DNA of 64,000 nucleotides from Gammaproteobacteria bacterium (GCA_947455595.1 CANGOP010000003.1:124001-188000), one strand, 5' to 3'. Shown: positions 8,172 to 17,747, counted from the stretch's first letter. Numbers and translations are program-made. The notes: generated from the sequence alone by a model not told the origin.

Positions 8172-10007
8172 TCAGAACATTTCCGACGCGCCCGGTGGTG
8201 GCGGAGGCGCTTCACCCGGACTACGCGACACAATGTGGTCGCCGGTGATCATCGCTTCATACGGCTGTCCCGGTCCCACCATCGGATAGACACCAGCGTC
8301 GGGATCAATGATCACTTCTAAGAACGCCGGGCCCGGGTACGAGATGAATTCCTCTATGACGGCCGGGACATCCGCCTTGGCATCCAAGCGTTTCGCCCAC
8401 ACATAGCCATCGGCCTGAGCGGCCTTGATGAAATCCTTCTTGTGCAGGGACTTATCACTGGCCGACATGCGTCCTTTGAAGAACAATTTTTGCCACTGCC
8501 GCACCATGCCATCGCCGAAATTGTTCAGCACAACGACTTTGACGGGCAGGTTGTAGGTGGTGACCGTCTCGAGTTCACCCAAATTCATCCGGATGCTGGC
8601 ATCGCCATCGATATCGATCACCAAACGATCGGGATGCCCAAACTGAGCACCAATGGCGGCGGGTAACCCAAAGCCCATGGTTCCCATGCTGCCTGAGGTC
8701 AGCCACAAGCGCGGCGACCGAAAATCGAAATACTGTGCAGCCCACATCTGGTGCTGGCCGACACCGGTCGAGATGATGGCTTCCCCCTTGGTCAGTCGAT
8801 TGATTTCTTCGATGACGTAATAAGGTTGAATCTGCTCGCTCGCCCGGTCGTAATTCATCGCGTGGACGCGGCGCAATTCAGCACAGTGCGTATGCCACTC
8901 AGACCAATCGCGTGAAAAGCCCGTCACCCGTCCGTGTGCGGTGAGCGCCGACAGCGCCTCGGGAAGAAGCCCGACATGGGACCACGAGACACGTTTAACC
9001 TTATTGATCTCCGAGGAATCGATATCAAGGTGCGCAATATGCCGCGCATTTTTCGCAAACCGTTTGGGGTCGCCCGCGACTCGATCGTCAAAGCGGGCCC
9101 CGACCGCGATCAGAAAATCGCAATCATCGACGGCATAGTTGGCATAGGCCGCACCGTGCATACCCAACATCCTCATCGCTCGGTCACTGGTCGTGTCGAT
9201 AGCACCAATGCCCATCAGCGTCGTCACCGCGGGAATCCCGAAAGCATCGGAAAACTCGCGCAGCGCAGCCGACGCCTCACCGGCCACCACACCACCGCCC
9301 ACGTAGAGCATCGGTCGGCGGGATTCGCCCAACATGGCAAAAAACGCTTCGCACTGCGCCGCATCCAGTCGTTGGGACTCGACCTGTGAAAGGCGCGAGC
9401 GGTAGCCCGGTAGCGGCAGCGTGCCCTCTCCCAAGAACGGGCCAGACCAGTTCTGGACGTCTTTTGGCACGTCGATGACCACAGGCCCCGGTCGACCCGT
9501 CCGCGCAATCTCGAAAGCCGTCCGGACAGTGGCCTCCAAACGCGTCGGGTCGGTGACCAGAAAGACGTGCTTGGCGACCGAGCCCATCAGAGTGGACACC
9601 GGGGCCTCCTGAAAGGCGTCACTGCCAATCGCCGCCGTGGGCACTTGCCCGCAGATGACGACCATCGGCACCGAATCCGCCATGGAGTCGCGCACGGGCG
9701 TGATCGTGTTGGTAGCGCCGGGGCCAGACGTGACCACGCAGACGCCCACTCGGCCAGTGGCACGGGCATAACCCGCTGCCATGAAACCGGCGCCCTGCTC
9801 ATTCGCTGGGACAATCAGCGGCATCGGCGGACGGCTCGGATCGGCGTTATGGACGAAAACGGCGTCGTAGGTCGGCAAAATCGCCCCACCGGAATACCCG
9901 AAGAGGACGTCAACGCCCTCGTCGGCCAAAATCTGAACAATCATCTCAGCGCCGGTCATCGTGCGTCCGGCAAGAGGGTGGGCGGCGGTCGGGCGGGTCG
10001 GGGACAT
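8172..10007 (-). CDS. ilvB: Acetolactate synthase, large (catalytic) subunit
   Basis: ThDP- and FAD-dependent enzyme that makes acetolactate or acetohydroxybutyrate, the first common step of branched-chain amino acid synthesis. The 611-residue chain has the ThDP-activating glutamate Glu70 in VPANEQGAGFMA, the central FAD region (VGARFDDRVAGD), and the diphosphate/Mg site IDGDASIRMNLGEL...NNFGDGMVRQWQ. A proline-rich tail (APPPPPGASEMF) ends the protein. The loop before Glu70 is somewhat longer than in E. coli IlvI. Unusually, the regulatory subunit gene is not downstream but divergent, 126 bp away; chrA follows 14 bp downstream. ATG at 10007 has only a weak upstream ribosome site. Confidence 0.97.
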   Translation of the reverse strand: MSPTRPTAAHPLAGRTMTGAEMIVQILADEGVDVLFGYSGGAILPTYDAVFVHNADPSRPPMPLIVPANEQGAGFMAAGYARATGRVGVCVVTSGPGATNTITPVRDSMADSVPMVVICGQVPTAAIGSDAFQEAPVSTLMGSVAKHVFLVTDPTRLEATVRTAFEIARTGRPGPVVIDVPKDVQNWSGPFLGEGTLPLPGYRSRLSQVESQRLDAAQCEAFFAMLGESRRPMLYVGGGVVAGEASAALREFSDAFGIPAVTTLMGIGAIDTTSDRAMRMLGMHGAAYANYAVDDCDFLIAVGARFDDRVAGDPKRFAKNARHIAHLDIDSSEINKVKRVSWSHVGLLPEALSALTAHGRVTGFSRDWSEWHTHCAELRRVHAMNYDRASEQIQPYYVIEEINRLTKGEAIISTGVGQHQMWAAQYFDFRSPRLWLTSGSMGTMGFGLPAAIGAQFGHPDRLVIDIDGDASIRMNLGELETVTTYNLPVKVVVLNNFGDGMVRQWQKLFFKGRMSASDKSLHKKDFIKAAQADGYVWAKRLDAKADVPAVIEEFISYPGPAFLEVIIDPDAGVYPMVGPGQPYEAMITGDHIVSRSPGEAPPPPPGASEMF

Positions 10008-10133
10008 GGTCAGGTTGTCTTTATCGCGGAGTTATCCGCTTGAGACTATCAAGCCAACCTACATCCCGTCTATGCACTGCAAAAAGATCCGCGCTATGCT
10101 CCCCGACCCGTCATCGCGTCACACGGTCCTTCT
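10008..10133. promoter_or_regulatory. Divergent control region between ilvB and ilvN
   Basis: These 126 bp must hold start signals for both acetolactate synthase subunit genes, which face away from each other. I could not pick a convincing -35/-10 pair on either strand, and there is no leader peptide rich in Ile/Leu/Val codons nor a terminator-like hairpin, so classical ilv attenuation is not visible. A shared operator would be an economical way to keep the two subunits balanced, but no clear palindrome stands out. Confidence 0.5.
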
Positions 10134-10625
10134 ATGCGACATATCATCGCCATCCTCCTGCAAAACGAAGCAGGCTCCCTCGCCCGAGTCGCCGGACTGT
10201 TCTCGACGCGCGCCTACAACATCGAGTCGCTTTCGGTCGCGCCGACCGAAAATCCAGCCGTCTCTCGCATCACCTTGGTCACGACCGGTGACGAGTCCGT
10301 CCTCGCACAGATCGCAAGCCAGCTACGCAAGCTCGTTGACGTCGTCAGTGTGGAAGACCTGACCGGCGGGAGCCACCAGGAACGAGAGCTGCTGCTCGTC
10401 AAACTGAAGGTGACCCCCGCTGCATTCGAGGGGTTGTCGCGTGTGATTACCGACGCCGGTGCGCGCATTCTGTGCGGCGCGCTCTCTTCATTCATCGTTG
10501 AGGTGACCAGCAGTGAGGCCTTGGCCTCGCAATTCCTGGCTCAGGTATCTCAGTTCGGTGAAGTCTTGGAAGTGGTGCGTAGCGGCGCGTTGGGTATCCG
10601 CCAAGACGCGACGCTGACCGGCTGA
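10134..10625 (+). CDS. ilvN: Acetolactate synthase, small (regulatory) subunit
   Basis: Regulatory subunit that stimulates the large subunit and confers valine feedback inhibition. Its 163 residues match the IlvH/IlvN class: an N-terminal ACT domain starting RHIIAILLQNEAGSLARVAGLFSTRAYNI (key residues N11, E12, G14) and a C-terminal ACT-like domain from about residue 80 (ELLLVKLKV). Length equals E. coli IlvH. It is transcribed away from ilvB, and a glutathione transferase gene starts 2 bp after its stop, so those two are probably co-transcribed. Confidence 0.96.
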   Translation: MRHIIAILLQNEAGSLARVAGLFSTRAYNIESLSVAPTENPAVSRITLVTTGDESVLAQIASQLRKLVDVVSVEDLTGGSHQERELLLVKLKVTPAAFEGLSRVITDAGARILCGALSSFIVEVTSSEALASQFLAQVSQFGEVLEVVRSGALGIRQDATLTG

Positions 10626-10627
10626 CC

Positions 10628-11236
10628 ATGTATCGGCTCTACGACTATCTACCCTCGGGCAATGGCTACAAAGTTCGTCTGACGCTGCGCTACCTCGCGT
10701 TGCCGTACGAAGTCGTTGAGGTCGATATCAAGCAAGGCGCAAGCCGAACACCTGAATTCTTGGCGATGAATCCGAATGGTCGCATTCCCGTGCTCGATGT
10801 CCCCGGGCGAGGACTGCTGGCCGAAAGCCACGCCATCATTTCCTATCTAGGCAAGGGTTCTTCGCTCGTGCCGGATGACTCGTGGGATGAAGCACTGATG
10901 TGGCAATGGATGTGTTTCGAGCAATACAACCTCGAGCCGGCGATTGGAACCGCGCGCTTCTGGTTACGTTCGCAGAGACGTACCGCCGAGGAACTGGGCG
11001 AACGACTCACGGAAAAACTGAACGCCGGCCGTGCAGCGCTTGAAGTGCTGGAGAAAGGTCTGAGCGGGCGTAACTTTCTTGTGGGTGACTTTTACTCGCT
11101 CGCGGACATCGCGCTCTATGCGTACACGCATGTGGCGCCGGAAGCGGGCATTGACCTCCACCCCTATCCCGCCATTCGCAGCTGGATCCGCAACATCGAA
11201 TCAGAACGTCGCTGGGCGCCCATCACGAGTCGTTGA
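10628..11236 (+). CDS. Glutathione S-transferase family protein
   Basis: A 202-residue cytosolic GST. The N-terminal thioredoxin-like domain (about 1-75) contains the cis-Pro segment GRIPVLDV and the glutathione-binding AESHAIISYL; the helical C-terminal domain has FLVGDFYSLADIALYAYTH, the conserved N-capping box. The candidate catalytic residue is in YLPSGNGYKVRLTLRYL, where beta-class enzymes have a cysteine and this one has serine or asparagine. It begins 2 bp after ilvN. The substrate is unknown; glutathione supply is consistent with gshA elsewhere in the window. Confidence 0.9.
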   Translation: MYRLYDYLPSGNGYKVRLTLRYLALPYEVVEVDIKQGASRTPEFLAMNPNGRIPVLDVPGRGLLAESHAIISYLGKGSSLVPDDSWDEALMWQWMCFEQYNLEPAIGTARFWLRSQRRTAEELGERLTEKLNAGRAALEVLEKGLSGRNFLVGDFYSLADIALYAYTHVAPEAGIDLHPYPAIRSWIRNIESERRWAPITSR

Positions 11237-11244
11237 GCGGCCCG

Positions 11245-12222
11245 TTACGACACCGTCAGCACCGTCGATCCTGTTGTCCGCCGTGACTCCAGAGCGTGAT
11301 GCGCTTCTGCGGCATTTGCCAGTGCGAATCGTTGCCCGACGACAATCTCTACGCCGCCTTCGGCAACGATCCTGAAGAGTTCGCTTGCTGCCTTTTGCAA
11401 TTCGGCGCGCGTCGCGATGTAGTGAAACAGCGTGGGCCGAGTCACGAAGAGCGATCCTCGACGACTCAGCTCGAGAGGCGAAAACGCCGGCACCGGCCCC
11501 GAGGCATTGCCATAGGTCACCATAAGCCCTCGGCGGCGCAAGCAATCCAACGAGGGATAGAACGTATCGTGGCCAACCGAGTCATAGACCACCGGCACGC
11601 CCTGGCCTTGCGTGATTTCACGTACGCGGGTCACGAGATCCTCACGTGGAGTCACGATCACCTCGTCGGCACCATAGCGGCGGACCAGTTCGGCTTTGCT
11701 TTCAGAGCCGACCACGGCGATGACAACCGCGCCCAAGCGCTTTGCCCATTGCACCAAAATCAAACCCACGCCACCAGCCGCCGCGTGGACCAGAATGGCA
11801 TCGCCGCGTTTGACTCGATACGTGCCACGCAGAAGGTACTGAGCGGTCAGACCCTTGAGCATCATAGCGGCGCCTTGCTCATCGGAGATCGCTTCCGGGA
11901 GACGGACAACTCGGTCGGCTGGCATGTTGCGTGCTTCGGCATAGGAGCCTGGCACCGTCGAGGTATAGGCCACTCGGTCGCCCACTTTCAACGTCCGCAC
12001 GCCTGACCCAACGGCTTCCACGATACCGGCGCCTTCGCGCCCTAAGCGGCCTGGCAATGCCATCGGATAAAGACCGGTGCGGTCGTACACATCGATGAAA
12101 TTCACGCCGACGGCGGTATGGTGGATCCGCACTTCCCCGGCGGCCGGTGGCGGCACGTCCATCGGCGCCCATTCCATCACTTCAGGGCCGCCGGTCGATC
12201 GAATCAAGATGCCGTAGTTCAT
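11245..12222 (-). CDS. NADPH:quinone oxidoreductase (zeta-crystallin type)
   Basis: A 325-residue zinc-free medium-chain dehydrogenase of the quinone oxidoreductase group. The GroES-like N-domain includes VGVNFIDVYDRTGLYP, the family signature replacing the catalytic zinc cysteine region, and the Rossmann domain has AAAGGVGLILVQWAKRLGA. This fits one- or two-electron reduction of quinones with NADPH. ATG at 12222 is used, with GAGG about 9 bases upstream; the frame also contains a TTG at 12237. It is convergent with the GST gene (8 bp apart) and lies downstream of the ferredoxin gene on the same strand. E. coli qor is the nearest known relative by motif. Confidence 0.92.
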   Translation of the reverse strand: MNYGILIRSTGGPEVMEWAPMDVPPPAAGEVRIHHTAVGVNFIDVYDRTGLYPMALPGRLGREGAGIVEAVGSGVRTLKVGDRVAYTSTVPGSYAEARNMPADRVVRLPEAISDEQGAAMMLKGLTAQYLLRGTYRVKRGDAILVHAAAGGVGLILVQWAKRLGAVVIAVVGSESKAELVRRYGADEVIVTPREDLVTRVREITQGQGVPVVYDSVGHDTFYPSLDCLRRRGLMVTYGNASGPVPAFSPLELSRRGSLFVTRPTLFHYIATRAELQKAASELFRIVAEGGVEIVVGQRFALANAAEAHHALESRRTTGSTVLTVS

Positions 12223-12260
12223 GGGTTCAGGCCTCAAACGTGATGAAGCCGAATACTACT

Positions 12261-12629
12261 TCAGACACTCTCCAATGGGGTCGTTGCGACCAACAAGGAG
12301 TGCACAGGGCGCCCGTCGATCAGGTGTTCATCAATGATTCGATCGAGGTTCTCGCCTGCGGCATTGCGATACCAATAGCCACCCGGATAGACGAGCGCAA
12401 TGGGCCCTTCACGGCAAACACGCAGACATCCTGCCTTCGTTCGAAGCACAGCACCCTCGACATCCACGAGGCGAGCTTCACGAAGGCGCCGTTTCAAATG
12501 CTCCCAAGCCGCTTCACACTGCTCAATCGGGGCGCATTTACCGGGTCCTACGCAGAGGAAGACATGGCGACGGGCGTCAGACAGATGCAGTCCGTCTATC
12601 ACGGACTGCAACTCAGGCGAGTTGGACAT
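12261..12629 (-). CDS. [2Fe-2S] ferredoxin, thioredoxin-like fold
   Basis: A 122-residue small iron-sulfur protein. Cysteines at 26, 32, 38, 68 and 72 (FLCVGPGKCAP and KAGCLRVCREGP) match the Shethna/CP12-like thioredoxin-fold [2Fe-2S] ferredoxins rather than plant-type or adrenodoxin-type ones. The ending of each half (GPIALVYPGGYWY) is typical of this family, also found as NuoE-like domains. It lies between qor and the PII gene on the same strand (38 bp after PII). Electron partners are unknown; a ferredoxin-reductase-type flavoprotein is encoded nearby at 13242. Confidence 0.9.
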   Translation of the reverse strand: MSNSPELQSVIDGLHLSDARRHVFLCVGPGKCAPIEQCEAAWEHLKRRLREARLVDVEGAVLRTKAGCLRVCREGPIALVYPGGYWYRNAAGENLDRIIDEHLIDGRPVHSLLVATTPLESV

Positions 12630-12667
12630 GGCCGAAGTGTAATCCGCGGCCAGAGTCCTGTCCCGAA

Positions 12668-13030
<363 letters not shown>

Positions 13031-13066
13031 TTACTGTAGCGAAAAATGCCGGCCTGCGCTTCTCAA

Positions 13067-13082
13067 TGCAGTTTCTGTGCCG
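13067..13082 (-). promoter_or_regulatory. Candidate sigma-54 (-24/-12) promoter for glnK
   Basis: Read on the minus strand, 13082 to 13067 is CGGCACAGAAACTGCA. Compared with the RpoN consensus TGGCACG-N4-TTGCA, the invariant GG and GC dinucleotides are present with the required 10-base spacing, and GGCAC and TGCA are complete. Transcription would start near 13056, giving a leader of about 50 bases before the PII start codon. glnK genes are commonly RpoN/NtrC-dependent in proteobacteria, which supports the call; no NtrC site was identified. Confidence 0.55.
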
Positions 13083-13241
13083 ACCTCGATGACACCGTGA
13101 ATCAAGGAGTTACGGCCAGCCTGAGCGTCATAGCGCACCAAGCTGGCGCGTCTGTTGCCCGCTCTGTTCCACGTTGGTGCAACTAGGGACGGGCAGCACT
13201 CAATGGTACAGTCGTCTTTGGATGAAAAAGACGGACGAGAC

Positions 13242-14474
13242 ATGACCGACACATTCGCCATCGTTGGAGCCGGCCAAGTAGCGGTCCAAGCAGCTGAGAC
13301 ATTACGGAAGTTAGGACACTCGGGCCCGATTGTGATGGTCGGTGATGAGCCGAGCTCGCCGTATCAGCGGCCACCGCTGTCGAAAAAATACCTCTCTGGC
13401 GAACTGCCAGCAGAAAGATTAGCGCTGAAGCCAGCCACCTTTTTCGAGACTCACCAGATCGATTTGCGCCTTGGCGTCCGGGCGACGGGCTTAGATCTGG
13501 CCGCACACCAGCTAGAACTCTCGGATGGCCAATCGGTGGTCTATTCAAAGTTGCTGCTGGCGACCGGGAGCACGCCACGGCGCCTCACGGTACCGGGTCA
13601 TCATCTGCAAGGCATTCATTACCTGCGCACCCGGGCTGATGTGGAGGCCATTCGCAAGGAAATGGGAACAGCCCGTCACGTCGTCATTATCGGCGCGGGT
13701 TACATCGGCCTTGAGGTTGCGGCGACCTGCCGCACGCTCGGCCTATCGGTTGATGTCTTGGAGATGAGCGATCGGGTCATGAACCGAGTCGTGGCGCCGG
13801 AGATTTCGGCGTTCTACACGGAAGAGCACCAGCGGGCTGGGGTGCGAATCCATACCCGAACGCTGCTTAGTGGCTTCGCGGCGACTCCCGACCAACCGGA
13901 CCGCGTGGCACAGGTGCTCACCCTAGACGGTCCTCAGTTTCCAGCGGATCTCGTCGTCGTCGGGGTTGGGGTCGTGCCGGAAGTGGATCTGGCGCTGTCG
14001 GCAGGCCTCACGTGCGAGAACGGCATCGCCGTGGATGAACAGACCCGCACCAGCGATCCCGATGTCCATGCAGCCGGCGACTGCGCCAATCACCCAAGTT
14101 TGCGTTACGGTCGGCGAGTTCGACTCGAGTCAGTGGATAACGCATTCGAACAAGCCAAGATTGCGGCCGAAAACATGTTAGGGGGGCGTGCAATTCACGA
14201 CCGCGTGCCTTGGTTCTGGTCCGATCAATACGACCTAAAGCTACTGATTACCGGACTTAATTTCGACTATGACCGCGCCCTGTTGCGGGGAATAATGAAC
14301 GAACGGTCGTTTTCTTGTTGTTATCTGCGCGGCACTGAGTTGCTCGCCATGGATTGCGTCAATCGCGCTAAAGACTACATGGCGGCCAAGAAATTGATCG
14401 CCGAGCGCGCCCACTTTGACCTGGACCGGCTGGCAGACCCGACGGTGCCGCTCGCTGACGCGGTGGTTCGCTAG
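13242..14474 (+). CDS. FAD-dependent ferredoxin/rubredoxin reductase
   Basis: A 410-residue flavoprotein of the type that passes electrons from NAD(P)H to a ferredoxin serving oxygenases or P450s. It has an FAD site (FAIVGAGQVAVQAAETLR), the family motif PYQRPPLSKKYL, an NAD(P) Rossmann site (VVIIGAGYIGLEVAAT, with a following acidic residue favouring NAD), the second FAD motif DVHAAGDCAN, and a C-terminal reductase domain with FWSDQYDLKL. ATG at 13242 starts just before the first strand; upstream in-frame residues are not conserved. No oxygenase gene is adjacent. The nearby [2Fe-2S] ferredoxin (12261-12629) is a possible partner but belongs to a different ferredoxin type. Confidence 0.92.
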   Translation: MTDTFAIVGAGQVAVQAAETLRKLGHSGPIVMVGDEPSSPYQRPPLSKKYLSGELPAERLALKPATFFETHQIDLRLGVRATGLDLAAHQLELSDGQSVVYSKLLLATGSTPRRLTVPGHHLQGIHYLRTRADVEAIRKEMGTARHVVIIGAGYIGLEVAATCRTLGLSVDVLEMSDRVMNRVVAPEISAFYTEEHQRAGVRIHTRTLLSGFAATPDQPDRVAQVLTLDGPQFPADLVVVGVGVVPEVDLALSAGLTCENGIAVDEQTRTSDPDVHAAGDCANHPSLRYGRRVRLESVDNAFEQAKIAAENMLGGRAIHDRVPWFWSDQYDLKLLITGLNFDYDRALLRGIMNERSFSCCYLRGTELLAMDCVNRAKDYMAAKKLIAERAHFDLDRLADPTVPLADAVVR

Positions 14475-14538
14475 CGCTCACGATTTTGCTGCACTGCAAA
14501 ATTGGCTCTATACTGCCGATCCGAGCGAGGAGCACAGC

Positions 14539-16335
14539 ATGGACGATCCCACCTCGAAGATCGCGGCGACGAGCGCGGCAGAGACCGCTGCAATTCTCAA
14601 AGGCCTACCACGCGCCCCCACGGCGGAAGCCATTGATCATGCCTTCCGCGCCGCGCTGGGCAAGTGGTCAGGCGGTCTCTCCACGACGGCTTTCGCCGCC
14701 GCGTGGACCGATTGGGCGTTGCAACTGGCAGCCTCCCCGGCCCAACAATCTCTGATGGCAGCGGACGGGCTGCGTCGCGCCAGCGACTGGCTGAATTTTG
14801 CTGCCAAAGCGGCCCGCGGGGAGGCCTTATCCCCAACGGTCGATGCCGGTACTGATGCTGACAAGCGGTTTTCTGCGGATGCTTGGTCGCAATACCCGTT
14901 TAATGTTTGGGCACGTGGTTTCCAGCACACCTCAGCGTGGTTGCAGGCCTTGCCGGACAACCTCGAGGGGCTGCCCACCAAGAGCGGTGAGCTCGTAGAA
15001 TTCACGGTGAGGCAATGGCTCGAGACATTGTCGCCCACCAACTACCTCGCTACCAACCCCGAATTGATCGAGTTGACGCGCCGCGAGGGCGGCGAGAATT
15101 TGAAGCGTGGTGTACAGCACCTGCTAGAAGATTTAGCGCGGGTGGCCGACGGCCGCGGGCCGGTTGGCGTCGAGAACTTTGAGGTCGGCAAAGCGGTCGC
15201 CGCGACGCCGGGCAAGGTCGTACTGCGAAATGATCTGATGGAGTTGCTGCAGTACTCTCCCTCGACACCGGACGTCTATGCAGAGCCGATTCTCATCGTG
15301 CCCGCATGGATCATGAAGTACTACATTCTCGATCTGTCCGCCCGTAACTCTCTCGTTAAGTATTTGGTCGATCAAGGTCACACGGTATTCATGATCTCCT
15401 GGAAAAACCCGGGCCCCGAAGATCGTGACTATGGGATGGACGACTATCTCGATCTAGGTCCGATTGCGGCCATCCAGGCCATCAACGCGATCGTTCCAGA
15501 CCGCAAAATCCATGCGGCGGGTTACTGTATCGGCGGTACCTTGCTCTCCATTGCCGCTGCCGCACTCGCTCATCGGTCAACTAAGCTGCTGGCGAGTGTG
15601 ACCTTGTTTGCTGCCCAGACCGATTTCTCGGAACCTGGCGAACTGTCGTTGTTCATCAATCCCAGTCAATTGGCGATGCTGAAAGCGCAGATGCATGAAG
15701 AAGGCGTGCTGGACGCTAAACAGATGGGCGGCGCCTTTCAGATGCTGCGACCAAGGGATCTCATCTGGCAGCCGATGATTCAGAGTTACGTCAAAGGCGT
15801 TCGAGATCCGATGATTGATCTGATGGCGTGGAATGCAGACGGCACAAGGATGCCGTATCGCATGCATACGGAATATTTGTACCGGCTGTACTTGGATAAC
15901 GAACTCGCGACCGGGCGATTTCCGGTGCATGGAGAAGTCGTATCGCTCTCCAACATCACCGTGCCCATGTTTGTCGTAGGTACGGAAACTGACCATGTGG
16001 CGCCGTGGAAGAGCGTCTACAAAGTCAGGCGGCAGGTGCGCTCCAATGATTACACCTTCCTGCTGACCAGCGGGGGCCACAATGCCGGCATCGTCAGCGG
16101 GCCCGTCCATCCGAAGCGCAAACATCGGGTACGGACGGAAACACAGACCGATACTCCGCTTGACGCCGCTGACTGGTTCGAATTCGTGCAGCCCCAAACC
16201 GGCAGTTGGTGGCCGGTTTGGCAGTCTTGGCTTGCCGCACGCTCAGGCGAACGCGTACCGCCACCCGAGATGGGAGACGCCGCCCAACGACATCCCGCAC
16301 TCGGCGCTGCGCCTGGCTCCTATGTGCACGGCTAA
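14539..16335 (+). CDS. phaC: Poly(3-hydroxyalkanoate) synthase, class I
   Basis: Polymerises 3-hydroxyacyl-CoA into storage granules of polyhydroxybutyrate type. At 598 residues it has class I length. The N-terminal domain (about 60-230) includes NPFN-like QYPFNVWARGF, and the alpha/beta core contains the lipase-like box GYCIGGTLL with nucleophile Cys330, the acid Asp485 (TETDHVAPW) and His514 (SGGHNAGIV). ATG at 14539 has GAGGAG 6 bases upstream. phaA, phaB and phasin genes are not nearby, so the monomers must come from elsewhere. The stop overlaps the convergent M20 peptidase stop in the sequence CTAA. Confidence 0.96.
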   Translation: MDDPTSKIAATSAAETAAILKGLPRAPTAEAIDHAFRAALGKWSGGLSTTAFAAAWTDWALQLAASPAQQSLMAADGLRRASDWLNFAAKAARGEALSPTVDAGTDADKRFSADAWSQYPFNVWARGFQHTSAWLQALPDNLEGLPTKSGELVEFTVRQWLETLSPTNYLATNPELIELTRREGGENLKRGVQHLLEDLARVADGRGPVGVENFEVGKAVAATPGKVVLRNDLMELLQYSPSTPDVYAEPILIVPAWIMKYYILDLSARNSLVKYLVDQGHTVFMISWKNPGPEDRDYGMDDYLDLGPIAAIQAINAIVPDRKIHAAGYCIGGTLLSIAAAALAHRSTKLLASVTLFAAQTDFSEPGELSLFINPSQLAMLKAQMHEEGVLDAKQMGGAFQMLRPRDLIWQPMIQSYVKGVRDPMIDLMAWNADGTRMPYRMHTEYLYRLYLDNELATGRFPVHGEVVSLSNITVPMFVVGTETDHVAPWKSVYKVRRQVRSNDYTFLLTSGGHNAGIVSGPVHPKRKHRVRTETQTDTPLDAADWFEFVQPQTGSWWPVWQSWLAARSGERVPPPEMGDAAQRHPALGAAPGSYVHG

Positions 16336-17747
16336 TTGATGGAATTAGCCTTCGCCAGGGCGTTCATCAACCGGTAGTTGAATTCCAGCGAATCGTAGAA
16401 CGCTGCGACTCCAATGCGCTCATTGCGTCCGTGCTGTCGCATATCGGCCTCATCGAACATCGTTCCTGAGACGCCAAAGGTCACGAATCCACCGCGTCGA
16501 AAGTAGACGTTGTCAGAGGCGCCCTGCGACATGAAGGGCACCACAGGAGCGCCTGGCCAGAACTGCTGGGTAATCTCCTCGACGAGCGTCGTAACCTTGG
16601 CTTCGAGCGGCTGCGCCGGGCTCGCCAACGGACCCCAAACAGGCTTAACGCTGATGGAGGGATCGTTGATGACGCGGGCAAACGTCGCTAAAACGTCGTC
16701 GGCCCGCTCATCGGGAAGCAGTCGACACTGAATCGTCGCCGTTGCGCGCATGGGTAGGGCACTTTCACTCTGCCCCCCCGCCATCATCGTGACCGGACAG
16801 GTGCTATGTAGTTGTGCGTTCAAGACCGGATTGTCGCGTAAGACATCAGCCGCAGCGGCATCGTCGCTGCGAGCGAGCAACCGCTTGATCGCCCCGGCCT
16901 CAGTGTGTCCGACGCGATCCTGCATCGCTTGCAAATAGAGGCGACTGGTTTGGCCCAATCGAACTGGGAATTGAAACGCGTCTAAGTGTTCAATCGCCCG
17001 AGCAAGGCGCGCGATGACGTTGTCGCGTCGCGGCAGGGAACTGTGGCCACCTTCACCGGTCGCCGACAACTCATACGTCGCATATGCCTTTTCTGAGGTC
17101 TGGATCGTATTCCAGAGTGGCTTGCCATTCAGCGACAACATCTTGCCGGCATCGTCATTAATGACGACATCCGCGTCGATCAGGTTGTGGTGCTCAGCCA
17201 CCATCCACTCAACGCCATTAGCGTCCCCGCCGGCCTCTTCGTCGGTATTGAAGAAAGCAATAATGTCGCGTTCTGGGACGCTTGCCTCTCGCTTCATTCG
17301 AATGAGATTCGTCGTGATGATCGCGATTTCATTCTTAACGTCGATTGAGCCACGCCCGTAATACCAACCATCCTTTTCCGTCAATTGGAAAGGATCAGTG
17401 TCCCACGTGTCGCGGGCTGCCTCGACGACGTCTAAATGGGCATTGAAGAGCACAGGCTTCGCTACACCACGGCCCCGTAGACGCACCACGATATTCATCT
17501 TGTCAGGCCGGGGACCGCCGATCCAGATATCTGAGTCCTGAAAACCAGCCGCACGAAATCGCGCAGCCAAGGCCGATACGATGCGGGCAGAACCCACCGC
17601 GTGCGTCGTATCGATTCCAACGATTTCCGAAAAAATATCATGCGCGAGAGCTTGGAACGCAGCTGGGGATGCCGGGCGATCAACCGCCCCAGCAGTCACG
17701 CTTGCGAAACTCACGACGCACATTACGCACGCCAATAAACTCTTCAT
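16332..17747 (-). CDS. M20-family zinc peptidase, exported
   Basis: A 471-residue metallopeptidase with a signal peptide (about residues 1-22). Metal-site motifs of the M20 clan are complete: FNAHLDVVEA, GRGSIDVKNE, FNTDEEAGGD with the catalytic glutamate, and a C-terminal QHGRNERIGV. The lid domain contains GEGGHSSLPRRDN, typical of carboxypeptidase/dipeptidase-like M20 enzymes. It probably trims peptides or acyl-amino acids in the periplasm. ATG at 17747 is preferred over the GTG 12 bases earlier. It lies 63 bp after the pyruvate carboxylase gene on the same strand and overlaps phaC at the stop. Confidence 0.92.
   Translation of the reverse strand: MKSLLACVMCVVSFASVTAGAVDRPASPAAFQALAHDIFSEIVGIDTTHAVGSARIVSALAARFRAAGFQDSDIWIGGPRPDKMNIVVRLRGRGVAKPVLFNAHLDVVEAARDTWDTDPFQLTEKDGWYYGRGSIDVKNEIAIITTNLIRMKREASVPERDIIAFFNTDEEAGGDANGVEWMVAEHHNLIDADVVINDDAGKMLSLNGKPLWNTIQTSEKAYATYELSATGEGGHSSLPRRDNVIARLARAIEHLDAFQFPVRLGQTSRLYLQAMQDRVGHTEAGAIKRLLARSDDAAAADVLRDNPVLNAQLHSTCPVTMMAGGQSESALPMRATATIQCRLLPDERADDVLATFARVINDPSISVKPVWGPLASPAQPLEAKVTTLVEEITQQFWPGAPVVPFMSQGASDNVYFRRGGFVTFGVSGTMFDEADMRQHGRNERIGVAAFYDSLEFNYRLMNALAKANSIN

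Noticed and set aside
10008..10133. ilv leader peptide and attenuator
   Set aside because: No short ORF rich in Ile, Leu or Val codons and no terminator hairpin with a T run.
15577..16197. A 206-codon minus-strand open frame over phaC
   Set aside because: It is antisense to the conserved catalytic part of phaC and has no recognisable family.
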